64,000 nt of DNA, taken from NCBI GenBank assembly GCA_019118345.1, contig DWZD01000007.1, positions 1 to 64,000 of the forward strand. The letters run 5' to 3'. The notes below the pieces were generated by a model. That model saw only the letters and a list, made by a program, of their open reading frames with translations. It was not told where the DNA came from and did no database searches. The translations under genes were made by a program, and so were the position numbers. This document shows positions 55,910 through 64,000 of this stretch, in pieces. The DNA comes from Candidatus Desulfovibrio intestinavium. GTDB taxonomy: Bacteria > Desulfobacterota > Desulfovibrionia > Desulfovibrionales > Desulfovibrionaceae. The number at the start of each line of letters is the position of its first letter. Position 1 is the first letter of the stretch.

Positions 55910-56011
55910 CTGTGTTCCCCATCTCCCTTGCATGGCGTTTGGCCCAAGGCTGCCCGGACGCTCCGTTGGTGCGGAAAGCCCCGGGCGGGCTTCCCGCAGC
56001 ATCGGAATGCT

Positions 56012-56848
56012 CTACCAGGGGCGCTGGCCCTGCCGCAGGCGTTCTTCCACAGCGGGCACAAGGCCCGGCAGCTCGGCCACGCTGTGCAGCACATAGTGTG
56101 CGCCCGCACTGCGCAGCACATCGGCAAAGGCCGCTTCTTTCGCCGCCAGTTCCCCGGCGGGCATGGCGGCAGCTTCCTCCTCGGTAAGGCCGAGGGCATT
56201 GCTGGTGCGGGTCACGCCCACAACCCACATGCCGGCGTTGATGCCTTCTTCAATGTCGGCCACGGTATCGCCCACCTTGATGCAGGCTTCCAGCGGGTGC
56301 ACCCCCAGACGCTGGCAGTTGAGATAGGCCATCCAGGGCCAGGGCCGGCCCACGGGCACCTCGTCCGAGGTCACAAAGGCGTCGGGCACATAACCCAGCT
56401 CAGCCGCGCGAGGTTCGAGACGAACCACCATATCCCGGGTATAGCCGGTGCAGGAGCCGATTTTTATGCCGCGCGCCCGCAGGTCGCGGCAGGCCTCCAC
56501 CCAGCCCGGCACGGGCGTGGCATAGTCGGCCAGGGTCTCGGGCATGAGTTCCTGAACCAGGGCATAAATCTTGTCGGTGGCGGCCTCGTCGGGCAGGGAG
56601 CCGTACTCTTCCTTCCAGAGGGCCGCAATGCGCTCCATGCCCAGCATGCACTGCACATGCTCGCGTTTGTCCTTGCCCATGGGGCCGCGCACTTCCTCCA
56701 CAGTGGGCGTGATGCCGTAACGCTCAAAGGCCCGTGAGAACACGGCCACCGGCCCACGACAGCCATGATCCACGGTCGTTCCGGCCCAGTCCAGAATAAT
56801 GGCTTGAACAGGGCCGGTATAGGGCTGACGCTTCAGAAACGGTTTCAT
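56012..56848 (-). CDS. phnX: Phosphonoacetaldehyde hydrolase
   Basis: A 278-residue HAD-family phosphonatase that cleaves the C-P bond of phosphonoacetaldehyde to acetaldehyde and phosphate. The nucleophile motif is ILDWAGTTVDHG; the Schiff-base lysine of the cap lies in GPMGKDKREHVQCML; IKIGSCTGYTRDM and ACIKVGDTVADIEEGINAGMWVVGVT are the remaining HAD motifs. ATG 56848 has AGGAGG 8 bases upstream. No transaminase PhnW is nearby, so the source of substrate is open. It follows xsc on the same strand after strong hairpins. Confidence 0.92.
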   Translation of the reverse strand: MKPFLKRQPYTGPVQAIILDWAGTTVDHGCRGPVAVFSRAFERYGITPTVEEVRGPMGKDKREHVQCMLGMERIAALWKEEYGSLPDEAATDKIYALVQELMPETLADYATPVPGWVEACRDLRARGIKIGSCTGYTRDMVVRLEPRAAELGYVPDAFVTSDEVPVGRPWPWMAYLNCQRLGVHPLEACIKVGDTVADIEEGINAGMWVVGVTRTSNALGLTEEEAAAMPAGELAAKEAAFADVLRSAGAHYVLHSVAELPGLVPAVEERLRQGQRPW

Positions 56849-56952
56849 CTCATTCCCTCCTGCAGGCTGTGCCCATCTCGTCAGATCCGGCACCGCATCA
56901 ACGGCGCTCGCGGATTCCTGTCGTCGGCATCAGCCGCCCGTATGCAACAAGG

Positions 56953-57005
56953 AGGGCGGGAATTTCTTCCCGCCCTATGGGCGGCCCCGCCCGAAGCGGG
57001 GCCGC
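56953..57005 (-). terminator. Two strong hairpins between xsc and phnX
   Basis: AGGGCGGGAA (56953-56962) with TTCCCGCCCT (56967-56976), and GCGGCCCCGC (56981-56990) with GCGGGGCCGC (56996-57005), both perfect. No T run follows, so they may lower but not stop phnX transcription from xsc. Confidence 0.6.
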
Positions 57006-57022
57006 GTGCAGTCGCAATTCGC

Positions 57023-58765
57023 CTACTTCGCGAAGTGCTTCTTGTCCAGGTGTTCGTACTTGGGCAGGAAGCGGGTGGGCAGGGCCAGAGCGTCGCGACG
57101 GAAAGGCGGAGCCAGACGGGTACCGTCGGTCATGATTTCGATCACGGCCGGACGACGGTTCTTCTTGGCGGCGTCGAGGGCTTCGGCCAGGTCCTTCTGG
57201 GTGTTGACGGTGTAGCCGTCGGCGCCCATGGCTTCGGCGATTTTCGCGTAGGACTTGGACCAGATGTCCGCGCCCACGAAGCGGTTGTTGTAGAAGTCCA
57301 CCTGGTTCTTCTTTTCCGCGCACCAGGCACCGTTGTTGTACACGGTGGCGATGACGGGCAGGTTGAACTGGCAGGCGGTGGGCACTTCGAAGAGGCTCAT
57401 GCCCCAAGCGCCGTCGCCGGCGATGGACAGCACGGTGTCTTCGGGGCAGGCCAGCTGCGCACCAAGGGCGGCCTGATAGGCGAAGCCGGTGTTACCGAAG
57501 GTCAGGGTAGCGATGTGACGTTTCGGATTCTTGAAGCGCAGGTAGCTGTTGGCGGTGGAGGAGGTGTTGCCGATGTCGGTGGTGGCAATCACGTTGTTGT
57601 CGGTGACGAACTTGCCGACCACTTCGAGGGCCTTGCGGGGATGCATACGGCCTTCGATGGTGGATTCGTTGGCGATTTCGTCGATTTCCTTGTACCACAC
57701 GTCCAGTTCGGACTTCACGCGATTGTACACGGAGGTCAGGTCGGCGCAGGGCTTGGTGGCTTCACGCAGCTGCTTCAGCAGTTCCACGGAGGCGTCGCCG
57801 GCGTCGGCGCACAGACCCACGGTGATCGGGTGGGTTTTGGCGATGTGCAGCGGGTTGATGTCGATCTGCACGATCTTGGCGGTCTTCGGGAAGTAGTTGA
57901 TGCCGTCCTGGGGCAGGGTGCCGAAGTAGGACAGACGGGTGCCCACGGCCAGGATGACGTCGGCGTCCTGCATGATGCGCATGGCGGCATGGGAACCCAT
58001 GTAGCCGATGGGGCCGGTCCACAGCGGATGGTCGCAGGGGAAGGCGTCGTTGTGCAGGTAGGTGCAGGCAACCGGAGCGCCGAGGTGTTCGGCCAGGGCT
58101 TTCACGGTTTCCACGCAGTCGGCGTCAACCACGCCGCGACCGGCCACGATCACGGGTTTCTTGGCGCCCTTCAGCACTTCCACGGCGTGCTTGAACTGTT
58201 CCGGGTTGCCGATGCCGCCGGGGGCCACGCGATACTGGCTGGGCTTCAGGATTTCTTCATCCAGTTCGCCGTAGAAGTAGTCGCGCGGAACGTCCACGAG
58301 CACGGGGCCACGCAGGGCATAAGCGGTGCGGAAGGCGGTGCGCAGGACGTCAGCGGCGCGTTTCGGATGGGGCACGCGCAGGGAAGCCTTGGTCACGGGC
58401 TTGAACAGGTTCCACGTGTCGCATTCCTGGAAGCCGTCCCAACCGATGGAAGCGGAGCCGGCGCTGGGGGAGATGATGATCATCGGGGTGTGGGCCATGT
58501 TGGCGGTGGCCACGGCGGTCACGTAGTTGGTGATGCCGGGGCCGTTCTGGCCGATGACCACGCCGGCTTTGCCGGTCAGGCGGCAGAAAGCGTCTTCCAT
58601 GTGACCAGCGGTCTGCTCATGACGCACGGAGATGAAATCGATGCCGGCGGCGGGGAACAGGTCCAGAAGGTCCATGTAAGCGGAACCGAGGATACCGCTG
58701 ACGTGTTTGACGCCTTCTTCCACCAGGACTTCGGCCATCGCCTCACTGGGAGTCATCTTGGGCAT
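57023..58765 (-). CDS. xsc: Sulfoacetaldehyde acetyltransferase
   Basis: A 580-residue thiamine-diphosphate enzyme that converts sulfoacetaldehyde plus phosphate to acetyl phosphate and sulfite. N-terminus [19 protein letters not shown] then [32 protein letters not shown] (catalytic Glu), [16 protein letters not shown]-terminal cofactor motif GDGAWGM...TVYNN. These match Xsc better than acetolactate synthase. In a sulfate reducer the sulfite could feed respiration and acetyl phosphate could yield ATP. AAGGAG lies 8 bases before ATG 58765. No taurine or sulfolactate enzymes are in the window. Confidence 0.92.
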   Translation of the reverse strand: MPKMTPSEAMAEVLVEEGVKHVSGILGSAYMDLLDLFPAAGIDFISVRHEQTAGHMEDAFCRLTGKAGVVIGQNGPGITNYVTAVATANMAHTPMIIISPSAGSASIGWDGFQECDTWNLFKPVTKASLRVPHPKRAADVLRTAFRTAYALRGPVLVDVPRDYFYGELDEEILKPSQYRVAPGGIGNPEQFKHAVEVLKGAKKPVIVAGRGVVDADCVETVKALAEHLGAPVACTYLHNDAFPCDHPLWTGPIGYMGSHAAMRIMQDADVILAVGTRLSYFGTLPQDGINYFPKTAKIVQIDINPLHIAKTHPITVGLCADAGDASVELLKQLREATKPCADLTSVYNRVKSELDVWYKEIDEIANESTIEGRMHPRKALEVVGKFVTDNNVIATTDIGNTSSTANSYLRFKNPKRHIATLTFGNTGFAYQAALGAQLACPEDTVLSIAGDGAWGMSLFEVPTACQFNLPVIATVYNNGAWCAEKKNQVDFYNNRFVGADIWSKSYAKIAEAMGADGYTVNTQKDLAEALDAAKKNRRPAVIEIMTDGTRLAPPFRRDALALPTRFLPKYEHLDKKHFAK

Positions 58766-59154
58766 AATTACGCTCCTTATGCACACTGTTTATTGTGAAC
58801 ACAACCACGCGTCTGCGAACGGAACCGCAGAATGCGTGGAACCCGAACTCGTTGACTGTCTCCCGGGTTGGCGCGTGCCAACCGGATCCCACCGGGGTGG
58901 GAAATGGGATGACTCTTCATACGACGGAAGCGCCGATCATGTCAACCATCGCACTAAAAATGGCGGGCAGCTTCTCGAGATCACAGATAAAATTTTTTTT
59001 CACAGACGCATCGCCGCAGAGGCGGCATATGGCCATCCCCTTGAAAGCATGGCGCTTTGCCTCCCTCAGGCTGATGCCGCCGGCCGCGCACGGGGCGCAG
59101 CATGATCGTCCGGTGCGGCTCTGCCACGAACTGACCGGCGCGCGCACGGGAGGC
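58766..59154. other. 389-base gap upstream of xsc
   Basis: I see no gene here. It holds the xsc leader with small inverted repeats (GGTTGGC-GCGT-GCCAACC near 58865 and CCCACC-GG-GGTGGG near 58890), an imperfect palindrome TGTTTATTGTGAACA (58787-58801) close to the xsc ribosome site, and a direct repeat TCACAGA (58981 and 59000) flanking an AT-rich tract. Promoter and operator of xsc probably lie here. Confidence 0.4.
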
Positions 59155-59916
59155 TCATGCCTGCTCGCCGTCTCCGGCGGCGGCCAGCAGGGCCGCCAGA
59201 CAATGGCGGGTATCGGCAAAGCCGCGCCGGGTCGCCGCGTAATCCGGCGTCACGCAGGCCCGCCCGCCGGCATAGACCACCAGCCCCGAAGCAAAGAATT
59301 CCACGTCCAGGGGATCATGGGTAATCATCAGCAGGGGGATGCCCGCCGCCCGCAGGTGCCGGGCCAGTTCGTGGCGCATCCGTTCGCGCAGGAGCGGATC
59401 CAGCGCGGAAAAGGGTTCATCCAGCAGGAGCAGGCGGGGATGGGCGAACAGGGCACGCGCCAGCGCCACCCGCTGCCGCTGGCCGCCGGATATTTCGGCG
59501 GGCTTGCGTTCGGCCAGATGCGCAATGTCCAGGCGTTCCAGGGAATGCAGGGCCTCTTCGCGCAGGGCGGGAGGAATGCGCCATGCCGCATGCCCGCTGC
59601 GGGCATAGGCCACATTGGCCAGCACCGAGAGATGGGGAAACAGGGCATAGTCCTGAAACATGTAGCCCAGACGACGCTGCCGGGCGGGCAGGCAGATGCC
59701 TTGTGAAGCATCGAACAGGATATCGCCGTCGAGGGCTATGCGTCCGCCGTCGGGGCGCATGAGACCGGCAAGGCATTGCAGGGTCAGGGATTTGCCCGAA
59801 CCCGATGCGCCGAACAGCACCACCGGCCCGTGCCGCAGATCAAGGGCATAGTCCACATCCAGACAAAAGGCGCTGCCGCCGCTTGCCAGCTCCAGATAGA
59901 GACGCAGTTCCAGCAT
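59155..59916 (-). CDS. modC: Molybdate/tungstate ABC transporter ATPase
   Basis: A 253-residue ATPase: Walker A GASGSGKS, signature SGGQRQRVALARAL, Walker B LLLLDEPFSALD and switch His in ITHDPLD. It lacks the C-terminal Mop/TOBE domain of E. coli ModC (about 350 residues), so it has no anion-sensing domain of its own. Starts 7 bases after modB on the same strand. Confidence 0.93.
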   Translation of the reverse strand: MLELRLYLELASGGSAFCLDVDYALDLRHGPVVLFGASGSGKSLTLQCLAGLMRPDGGRIALDGDILFDASQGICLPARQRRLGYMFQDYALFPHLSVLANVAYARSGHAAWRIPPALREEALHSLERLDIAHLAERKPAEISGGQRQRVALARALFAHPRLLLLDEPFSALDPLLRERMRHELARHLRAAGIPLLMITHDPLDVEFFASGLVVYAGGRACVTPDYAATRRGFADTRHCLAALLAAAGDGEQA

Positions 59917-59923
59917 GGGCAGG

Positions 59924-60691
59924 CTACCTGTCGCCGGTCGTCAGGCCGCAGGCGGCCGGGCAGGGCGTCTGCGCGGGAGCGACAGGACGGTTGCCGCGCG
60001 CGTGTCGCGCCGTCCGCCCCTTGTGGCGGCGCCGAAAGCGGACGAGCAGTTCCGCTCCGGCCAGCAGGCCCATGCACAGGGCCGAGGCCACCAGCACGAG
60101 CAGGGTGGCGCGGGCGTCATTGCCCGCCTGAAAGGCGTCGTAAATGGCCAGGGCCAGGGTTTGCGTCTTGCCGGGAATGTTGCCCGCCAGCATGAGGGTA
60201 GCTCCGAATTCGCCCATGCCTCGCGCAAAGGCCAGCATGAGTCCGGCAAAGATGCCGCGCCAGGCCAGCGGCAGGGAAATGGTGAGAAAGACGCGCCATT
60301 CCCCCGCGCCGAGGGTGCGGGCCGCGTTTTCCAACCGGGTGTCCACCTGTTCGAGCGCGGCGCGCGCCGATTTGTAGATCAGCGGAAAGACCACCACCGT
60401 GGCCGCCACCACGGCCCCCTGCCAGGAAAAGATGAGGCTGATGCCCGCCTCGGCCAGCCATTGGCCCAGCAGGCCGTGCCGGCCCAGCAACAATATAAGA
60501 TAGTAGCCCACGACGGTGGGCGGCAGCACCAGCGGCAGGGCGCAAAAGGCGTCCAGCACGGCAGGCAGGGGGCCGCGCCGGCGGGAGAGCTTCCAGGCCA
60601 GGAGCAGCGCGCCCGCCGTGGAAAAGAGCGTGGCCAGCGCCGCTACCCGCAGGGAAAGGAGCAGGGGATCGAGCAGGGAAAAATCGTTCAT
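59924..60691 (-). CDS. modB: Molybdate/tungstate ABC transporter permease
   Basis: A 255-residue permease with about five or six membrane helices. The coupling loop is ARTLGAGEWRVFLTISLPLAWRG, followed by the ModB-typical MGEFGATLMLAGNIPGKTQTL. It should transport oxyanions delivered by ModA, driven by ModC. Confidence 0.94.
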   Translation of the reverse strand: MNDFSLLDPLLLSLRVAALATLFSTAGALLLAWKLSRRRGPLPAVLDAFCALPLVLPPTVVGYYLILLLGRHGLLGQWLAEAGISLIFSWQGAVVAATVVVFPLIYKSARAALEQVDTRLENAARTLGAGEWRVFLTISLPLAWRGIFAGLMLAFARGMGEFGATLMLAGNIPGKTQTLALAIYDAFQAGNDARATLLVLVASALCMGLLAGAELLVRFRRRHKGRTARHARGNRPVAPAQTPCPAACGLTTGDR

Positions 60692-60783
60692 GCCGCACCC
60701 GGAAAGGAGGGGGCGGGGGGCATCCCGGAGAGAAGGACGCCGCCCCGCGTGACACGTCGCGTCAGGCCGGTAAGGCGAAGCGG

Positions 60784-61557
60784 CTACGGCCGGGAGAAGC
60801 CGTAGCGGGACAGCACCGCCTCACCTTCGGGCGAAAGCAGAAAGTCCACAAAGGCCTTGCCCTGCGCGGCGTTCTTGCCGGTGGTCGCCACGGCCACGGG
60901 GTAGAGTACGGGCTTGTGGCCCCCCGCCACGAGCGCCACGTCCACCTTGTCGGCCATCTGGCGGGCGTCTGTCGCGTAGACGAATCCCGCATCCACCTCG
61001 CCGCGCGCCACATAATCCAGCACCTGACGCACGCTGTTGCCCATGATGAACCGGGAGGAGAGCGTGTCCCACAGTCCGGCATGGGTCAGGGACTCCCGCG
61101 CATAGCGGCCGGCGGGAACGGAGTCGGGATTCCCTATGGCTATGCGCTGGCAGTCCGAAAGTTGCGACATTTCGGAAGGCTTCCTGCTGCCCTTGGGCAC
61201 AATGAGCACCAGTTTGTTGCAGACGAAGTCCCGCCGGGTCGCAGGATCGATGAGACCGGCCTTTCCGGCCTTGTCCATGGTCTCCTGATCGGCTGAGGCA
61301 AAGACATCCACGGGCGCGCCTTCCTGCATCTGCTTGAGCAGGGGATTGGAGGCCGCGAAATTGGTATGCACGGTCACCCCGGGATGGGCTTTTTCAAACA
61401 GCGTCTTGATTTCTCCGAAGGCATTGGTCAGGCTTGCCGCGCCGGAAACGAACAGTTCTTCGGCCTGCGCCGTGGCGCAGCCCAGCCCCAGCCACATGGC
61501 AGCCAGCAGGATGCCCAGCCGCCGTTTCCACGAAAAGTGTCTGCCCATTGCGTTCAT
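60784..61557 (-). CDS. modA: Molybdate/tungstate-binding periplasmic protein
   Basis: A 257-residue binding protein with a Sec signal (RRLGILLAAMWLGLGCATAQA). Oxyanion ligand segments: FVSGAASLTNAF, NFAASNPLLKQMQEGAPVDVFASAD, and FVYATDARQMADKVDV with a conserved Tyr. ATG 61557 (or 61560) follows GGAG on the minus strand; the frame is open to 61641, but that part overlaps the regulator-site region. First gene of modABC, divergent from tunR. Confidence 0.93.
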   Translation of the reverse strand: MNAMGRHFSWKRRLGILLAAMWLGLGCATAQAEELFVSGAASLTNAFGEIKTLFEKAHPGVTVHTNFAASNPLLKQMQEGAPVDVFASADQETMDKAGKAGLIDPATRRDFVCNKLVLIVPKGSRKPSEMSQLSDCQRIAIGNPDSVPAGRYARESLTHAGLWDTLSSRFIMGNSVRQVLDYVARGEVDAGFVYATDARQMADKVDVALVAGGHKPVLYPVAVATTGKNAAQGKAFVDFLLSPEGEAVLSRYGFSRP

Positions 61558-61625
61558 CATATGCTCCGTTTGCTGTCGGTGTCGTGCCTCATTCGGCCAC
61601 TCCACCCTGCCCGTTGCGGCAATTT

Positions 61626-61664
61626 TTGACAAACCCTTCACGCTTCAACAGAAAATCGTGACAA
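61626..61664. promoter_or_regulatory. Candidate TunR operator in the modA-tunR gap
   Basis: Between the divergent genes lies an AT-rich patch with the inverted pair TTCACG (61637-61642) and CGTGA (61657-61661), 14 bases apart, and the direct repeat GACAA (61628-61632 and 61660-61664). It is the natural place for the regulator to bind; the exact motif is not proven. Confidence 0.45.
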
Positions 61665-61693
61665 CAAAAATATTTGCATCCAGCTGATTTTTC

Positions 61694-62809
61694 ATGCTAA
61701 CAGCAAGAACTATGACAGATAACGCACGAGATCGTGAGCGATTGGAAAATCTTTGGCGTTCCCTGAGCCTTCAGGACAGGGAGTGGTTGCGGCGGCGTCT
61801 TTTGCCGCGCGGGGAGGCACGCGCCGATGCCGGCGGCCCGCTCCTCTCGGAAAGCGAATGCCGGGCCGCCGAACGCTGGTTCGAGGCCCGCTGCTCCCGG
61901 GCACGAACCGCGCGCGACGCCCAGGCCCGCCTGCGGCTCTGGTGCATTTTCCTGCTCCTGCGCTACGGCGGTTTGCGGCTGGTGGAAATTTTCGCCCTGC
62001 GCGCCGAGGACTGGGATTGGACTCAGGGCTGTGTTCATGTGCGGGGCCGGGCCGGGCGCGGCGTGCCGCTGCCCCTGCCGCTGGTTCGCCGCTTGCGCGA
62101 CAGGCTGGCCGAACCGGCCTTTCTCGCCGTGCTGGCCCGCCCGGTCTGCGACGACAGTCTGGTGCGGCGCAGTCTTGCCGCATGCGGCCGGGCCTGCGGC
62201 CTGCCGTCCGGCCTGCTCTCGGCGCGCAGCCTGCGCCGCAATCGCGAGCGCGAATTGCTGCGTCTGGGCTTGTCTCCTGAACAGGTGGACGGCTTTCTGG
62301 GCCGCAATCTGCGCGGGGCCGCCGACGGCAATCTGACGCCGCCCGCCGTCCTGAAGGCCCTGCGGGAGCGCATTCAGGGCGACGACATCTCCTTCCGCAG
62401 CAGCGCGCGCAACACCTTTGCCGGACGGGTGCTGCAGTGCGCCCCCTGCGGGCTGGCCTGCCGGGTGGAGCTGCTCACGCCGGGCGGAATCCTGCTGACG
62501 GCCATCATCACCGAGACCAGCCGGCGTCAGCTCGATGTGCGCGAGGGCTGCCGCCTTGTGGCGCAGGTCAAGGCCCCGCAGGTGCATCTGGCCGGGGACG
62601 GCTGCCCGCCGCCGCCCGAGGCAACCCATTTTGGCGGCGAGGTGGAGAGCCTGCGCAGCGACGCCCGCTGGCGCGAGGTATTGTTGCGGCTGGCCGACGG
62701 CAGCCGCGTCTGCATTCTGCAGGACGGCGTGCATCAGCCCTTCCTGTGCGTGGGGCTGGAGGTGCGGGCCTGGTTCGGCGCGCTGTCCGTGATCCTCGCC
62801 CCGGAGTAG
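61694..62809 (+). CDS. tunR: TunR-type tungstate/molybdate-responsive regulator
   Basis: A 371-residue protein. Residues about 20-220 resemble the tyrosine-recombinase catalytic domain (LLLRYGGLRLVEIFALRAEDW, HVRGRAGRGVPLPL, LRRNRERELLRLGLSPEQVDGFLG), but the box-II histidines and the catalytic Tyr are missing, so it cannot recombine DNA. Residues about 240-300 (NTFAGRVLQCAPCGLACRV...IITETSRRQLDVREG) and 310-371 are two Mop domains that bind molybdate or tungstate. This architecture is the TunR family known from Desulfovibrio, which controls modABC in response to tungstate. ATG 61712 is an alternative start; neither has a strong ribosome site. Confidence 0.88.
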   Translation: MLTARTMTDNARDRERLENLWRSLSLQDREWLRRRLLPRGEARADAGGPLLSESECRAAERWFEARCSRARTARDAQARLRLWCIFLLLRYGGLRLVEIFALRAEDWDWTQGCVHVRGRAGRGVPLPLPLVRRLRDRLAEPAFLAVLARPVCDDSLVRRSLAACGRACGLPSGLLSARSLRRNRERELLRLGLSPEQVDGFLGRNLRGAADGNLTPPAVLKALRERIQGDDISFRSSARNTFAGRVLQCAPCGLACRVELLTPGGILLTAIITETSRRQLDVREGCRLVAQVKAPQVHLAGDGCPPPPEATHFGGEVESLRSDARWREVLLRLADGSRVCILQDGVHQPFLCVGLEVRAWFGALSVILAPE

Positions 62810-62917
62810 ACGGGGCGCGGGCGAACTTGCCAGCCGGGCGTTTTCAGGCTAGAAAAACGGCGGCGCACGGCGCAAATGTTGCCGTCGCACCCCCTCATCC
62901 CCTGCCAAGGAAACACC

Positions 62918-64000
62918 ATGAGCGAGCACGCCTCCGACAATCGTCCCCGCAAGAGCCTGCGGGAATCCGTCTGCGAAATCGACCGTGATATTCTGCGCCT
63001 GCTGCTGCGCCGCCACAATCTGCTGCGGCGCATGCACACGGCCAAGGGGCACCTTGACCCCGCCGAGGAAAAATTTTTGCGCGAGGCCTGGGAAGCCGCC
63101 GCTTCCCGCGTCAGCCGCGATCCGCGTCTGAGCAGCCGCCTTTTCTCGCTCATGCAGGAGGTGGAGTTCCTGCCCCGGCCTGAGGATGAACCCGCGGACA
63201 AGCGCCCGGCTTTCAATCTGGCCCCGGTCGCCGCGCCGGTGAAGCTGGACATGCGCGCGCCGCTGGCCTGCCGCGAAGCCCGCGCCTGGCTTTATCTGGC
63301 TGCCGCGTCCGGCAAGGCCCTGCGTCTGGAACCCTGCCTGATGAACGACCCCCTTGTGGACTGCGTCAAGATGCTCAATCAGCTGGGCGCATCCCTCACC
63401 CGCGAGAACGACGGCGTGAGCGCCCTGCCCGCCGCCCCGCTGGCCGCCCCCGACAAGGTGGTGCATGTGGGCGGCAGCGCCTGGAATTTTTATCTGGCCC
63501 TCGGGCATTATCTGGGGCGGCCCTCGCGCGCCAAGTTCGTGGGCGATGCCGACCTGCGGCTGGCGGATTTTTCCGTGGCCCGTCATTTCGTCGGGCAGAT
63601 GGGCGCGCGTCTCGTGCAGGCCGTGCCCAAGTCCGACGGCCTGCCCGTACGTCTCGAATGCTCAGGCGTGCTGCCCGACAGCATTCGCCTGCCCGCCGAC
63701 GCCCCGGTGGAGCTGGCCGAGGGCATCCTGCTGGCCGCACCCTTCTACAGCACGCCCCTGCGGCTCAATCTGGCGGACATGCCCGAGCGGGAAACGGTCT
63801 ATGCCCGGAGTCTGGCCCTTCTGGAGCAGGCGGGCGCCCGTGTGCGCCGCGAGGGCGATGTGATCTGCGTGACGCCCGGCCTTGCCGCCCTGCCGGAACG
63901 GCCCCGCTTGCCGCAGGAAGCTGAACTGTCCCTGCCGCTGCTCGGCCTCGCCCTCTCGCTGGGGGGGCAGGTGCGCCTGCGCGGCCTTTGGCCGGAAACG
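62918..64000 (+). CDS. Chorismate-mutase-like / EPSP-synthase-like fusion, 3'-truncated by window edge
   Basis: The frame is open to the last base (361 residues seen). AAGGA lies before ATG 62918. Residues about 10-88 look like a chorismate mutase helix bundle (LRESVCEIDRDILRLLLRRHNLLRRM...). From about 105 on the chain follows the EPSP synthase (AroA) repeat pattern: CREARAWLYLAAASGKALRLEPCLMNDPLVDCVKMLNQLGA, then GDADLRLADFSV, LPVRLECSG. Key AroA residues are not visible: no DKS lysine motif, no NxGT, and no SSQ segment. It may be a degenerate or re-purposed enzyme in aromatic amino-acid synthesis. The C-terminal half with the remaining catalytic residues is outside the window. Confidence 0.7.
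   Translation, partial: MSEHASDNRPRKSLRESVCEIDRDILRLLLRRHNLLRRMHTAKGHLDPAEEKFLREAWEAAASRVSRDPRLSSRLFSLMQEVEFLPRPEDEPADKRPAFNLAPVAAPVKLDMRAPLACREARAWLYLAAASGKALRLEPCLMNDPLVDCVKMLNQLGASLTRENDGVSALPAAPLAAPDKVVHVGGSAWNFYLALGHYLGRPSRAKFVGDADLRLADFSVARHFVGQMGARLVQAVPKSDGLPVRLECSGVLPDSIRLPADAPVELAEGILLAAPFYSTPLRLNLADMPERETVYARSLALLEQAGARVRREGDVICVTPGLAALPERPRLPQEAELSLPLLGLALSLGGQVRLRGLWPET

Noticed and set aside
57023-58765. Acetolactate synthase or phosphonopyruvate decarboxylase
   Set aside because: The N-terminal MTPSEA, SAYMD and LFPAAGI segments and the 580-residue length fit sulfoacetaldehyde acetyltransferase; phosphonopyruvate decarboxylases are much shorter.
61694-62809. Phage integrase marking a mobile element
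   Set aside because: The recombinase domain lacks its catalytic Tyr and box-II His residues and is fused to two Mop domains; it is a metal-oxyanion regulator next to modABC.

Overview
The window looks like a chromosomal segment of a GC-rich, anaerobic, sulfate-reducing deltaproteobacterium of the Desulfovibrionaceae. The basis is a complete Hdr-Flx electron-bifurcation locus, a TunR-type (dead integrase plus Mop) regulator divergent from modABC, a DVU0298-type HEAT protein, and codon use typical of Desulfovibrio. Both edges cut genes: a DNA methyltransferase at the left and an EPSP-synthase-like protein at the right.

Region by region. 1-2135 is an AT-rich island next to the 3' end of a tRNA-Ser gene. 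It carries the 3' part of an M.RsrI-like adenine methyltransferase, a frameshifted EcoRI-type endonuclease gene and a small unknown ORF. 2136-9722 holds tRNA-Ser, glnS, tRNA-Lys, an MFS transporter/amidase operon behind a perfect 11-bp inverted repeat, a PEBP-like lipoprotein, an aminotransferase and a rhodanese lipoprotein-like protein. 9834-12917 has a solitary flgE and the shikimate pair aroE-aroQ. 13027-19871 is hdrC-hdrB-hdrA followed by a fused flxD/C, flxB and flxA, tightly overlapping. 20070-26413 holds an unknown exported protein, queA, a lipoprotein-coaBC-unknown string, a split LysO-type exporter and a HEAT-like protein. 26825-31955 encodes a 1295-residue RTX adhesin with a LapA-like N-terminus and a glycosyltransferase. 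32054-38727 holds a chemoreceptor, tRNA-Leu, pgpA, infA, moaC-lgt and a membrane hydrolase-like protein.

38761-41076 is a minus-strand run of four envelope proteins that I do not recognise. 41265-47492 is pssA-psd followed by leuA-leuC-leuD-leuB, with strong hairpins before leuA and between leuD and leuB. 47616-49335 is a set of small membrane proteins containing a 492-bp-offset tandem duplication whose second copy is broken by a stop codon. 49368-54904 holds a beta-propeller-like protein, the str genes rpsL-rpsG-fusA and argJ. 55019-58765 is a minus-strand group of sulfoacetaldehyde acetyltransferase (xsc), phosphonoacetaldehyde hydrolase (phnX) and a radical SAM protein, an unusual pairing of sulfonate and phosphonate C2 chemistry. 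59155-62809 is modABC with divergent tunR, and 62918 to the end is a chorismate-mutase/EPSP-synthase-like fusion with a worn active site.

Functionally the window mixes housekeeping (translation, phospholipid, Leu, Arg and aromatic synthesis, CoA) with energy metabolism typical of the group (Hdr-Flx linking NADH, ferredoxin and a thiol/disulfide carrier; sulfite release by Xsc that could feed sulfite reduction) and surface functions (adhesin, chemoreceptor, flagellar hook). No CRISPR array, rRNA operon or recognisable IS element was found.
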